Origin: Lachnospiraceae bacterium | GTDB taxonomy: Bacteria > Bacillota > Clostridia > Lachnospirales > Lachnospiraceae | Reading direction: 5' to 3' | DNA length: 43,214 bases | Assembly (NCBI GenBank): GCA_017626325.1 | Contig: JAGAIZ010000088.1 | Location: 1 to 43,214, forward strand | Shown: positions 42,696 through 43,214 of the stretch, piece by piece | How positions within the stretch are numbered: the first letter of the stretch is position 1 | How the letters are laid out: the number at the start of each line of letters is the position of its first letter | Made by a program: the position numbers and the translations under genes | The notes under the pieces: model-generated | Databases searched by the model: none | What the model was told of the DNA's origin: nothing | Seen by the model: the letters and a program-made list of their open reading frames with translations, nothing else

Positions 42696-42738
42696 TTCCC
42701 CCTGCGCCATCACATATATATGCCATTACGCAGGGGAA
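42696..42738 (-). terminator. MFS gene terminator
   Basis: Left arm TTCCCCCTGCG (42696-42706), right arm CGCAGGGGAA (42729-42738), one C bulged. The minus strand continues into a run of six U from 42690-42695. It lies about 85 bp past the MFS stop. Confidence 0.85.
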
Positions 42739-42823
42739 ACTCCTATTCAACCGTCTTATCTATAATCTGTCCGACACGCTATGTTTCATTCTTCCGTGTG
42801 CCATCATCCAAACCGGTCACTTT

Positions 42824-43214
42824 TCACTCTTCACCTTCCACAGTTTCACAGAACGTATACTTCTTTAGAATCTGTCCGAACACCAGACAGATCACGGTGC
42901 CCGCCACACCGAGAATAAACATCATCATCGCCGCCCCGGAACCTTTTCCGACACCCCACCAGGAAGCCGCCAGACTATCAACAGGTACCCCCGCCATAAA
43001 CGGTTCGCACACTCGGTCTACCATCACTCCTCCCAGAAGGAATCCGATGGGTATCGTGAAAAACTGCAGCGTATTACGACAGGAATATACACGTCCCTGC
43101 ATCTCCACCGGAATCGTTGCACGCAGAATCACATCCAGATTGGTACTCATCAAAGGCACCAGGAACCAGCCAATGAACTGTCCCAGACACCACCAGACCG
43201 GCGTTCTGCTAAAA
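42824..43214 (-). CDS. MFS transporter, C-terminal part (cut by window edge)
   Basis: A partial major-facilitator transporter: 129 codons up to the window edge. The reading frame is open to 43214 (SRTPVWWCLGQFIGWFLVPLMSTNL). It has the cytoplasmic loop motif IPVEMQGRVYSCRNTLQF with the PxxxQGRV pattern, followed by helices TIPIGFLLGGVMVD and GSGAAMMMFILGVAGTVICLVFG, and an acidic tail. The PxxxQGRV loop is typical of MFS_3/EntS-like exporters; substrate not inferable. An apparent internal start at 43159 is not the gene start. Confidence 0.85.
   Translation of the reverse strand, partial: FSRTPVWWCLGQFIGWFLVPLMSTNLDVILRATIPVEMQGRVYSCRNTLQFFTIPIGFLLGGVMVDRVCEPFMAGVPVDSLAASWWGVGKGSGAAMMMFILGVAGTVICLVFGQILKKYTFCETVEGEE

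Overview
The window reads as a chromosomal segment of an anaerobic Firmicute, most likely a Lachnospiraceae-type Clostridia. The evidence is a ptb-buk butyrate pair, a stand-alone AICAR transformylase next to a PurO-type IMP cyclohydrolase, DapL-type lysine/peptidoglycan synthesis, GatCAB with a T-box-controlled aspS, an ANTAR regulator beside glnA, and several small membrane-protein families typical of that group. Ribosome binding sites are strong (AGGAGG-like). Most genes lie on the minus strand in short operons. I name no species.

Layout. 1-2400: ptb-buk (+) ending in a bidirectional terminator. 2418-7688 (-): a polysaccharide deacetylase lipoprotein, then the purine operon guaB-purO-purH(AICARFT), then a small membrane protein. 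8062-9137: a membrane-anchored unknown (+) and a DUF2007-like protein (-). 9146-12100 is an AT-rich accessory patch. It holds a serine-recombinase C-terminal scrap, an acetyltransferase divergent from an AraC regulator, and a broken ABC-transporter operon with two ATPase fragments. 12103-13441 (+): an unknown two-gene unit (354-aa protein plus CD3324-type HTH) behind a perfect 16-bp palindrome.

13557-19412 (-): promoter, T-box leader, aspS, gatC, gatA, gatB. A dispersed-repeat-like insertion sits between the T-box terminator and aspS. 19457-22008 (-): dapF, dapL, DUF5684 protein. 22232-24438 (-): glnA followed by its ANTAR regulator, with an intrinsic terminator immediately after the glnA promoter (candidate antitermination circuit). 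24556-28159: an FMN-binding-like membrane protein (+), nadE and hslO (-). tRNA-Val(CAC) lies at 28218 (+).

28412-37095 (-): methyltransferase, GH20 hexosaminidase with F5/8C domain, COG2426 exporter-like protein, hisC, glycosyltransferase, small membrane protein, acyltransferase and GNAT. 37481-38584 (+): a lipoprotein with propeller-like repeats. 39092-43214 (-): cytidylate-kinase-like protein, two VOC proteins, an MBL-fold hydrolase, an HTH/KilA-N pair with a shortened KilA-N member, and the C-terminal part of an MFS transporter cut by the window edge.

Most of the window is housekeeping metabolism. The parts most worth a second look are the glnA leader, the aspS leader insertion, the 9146-12100 scar, the palindrome-preceded unknown pair, and the structured repeat at 40232-40508.
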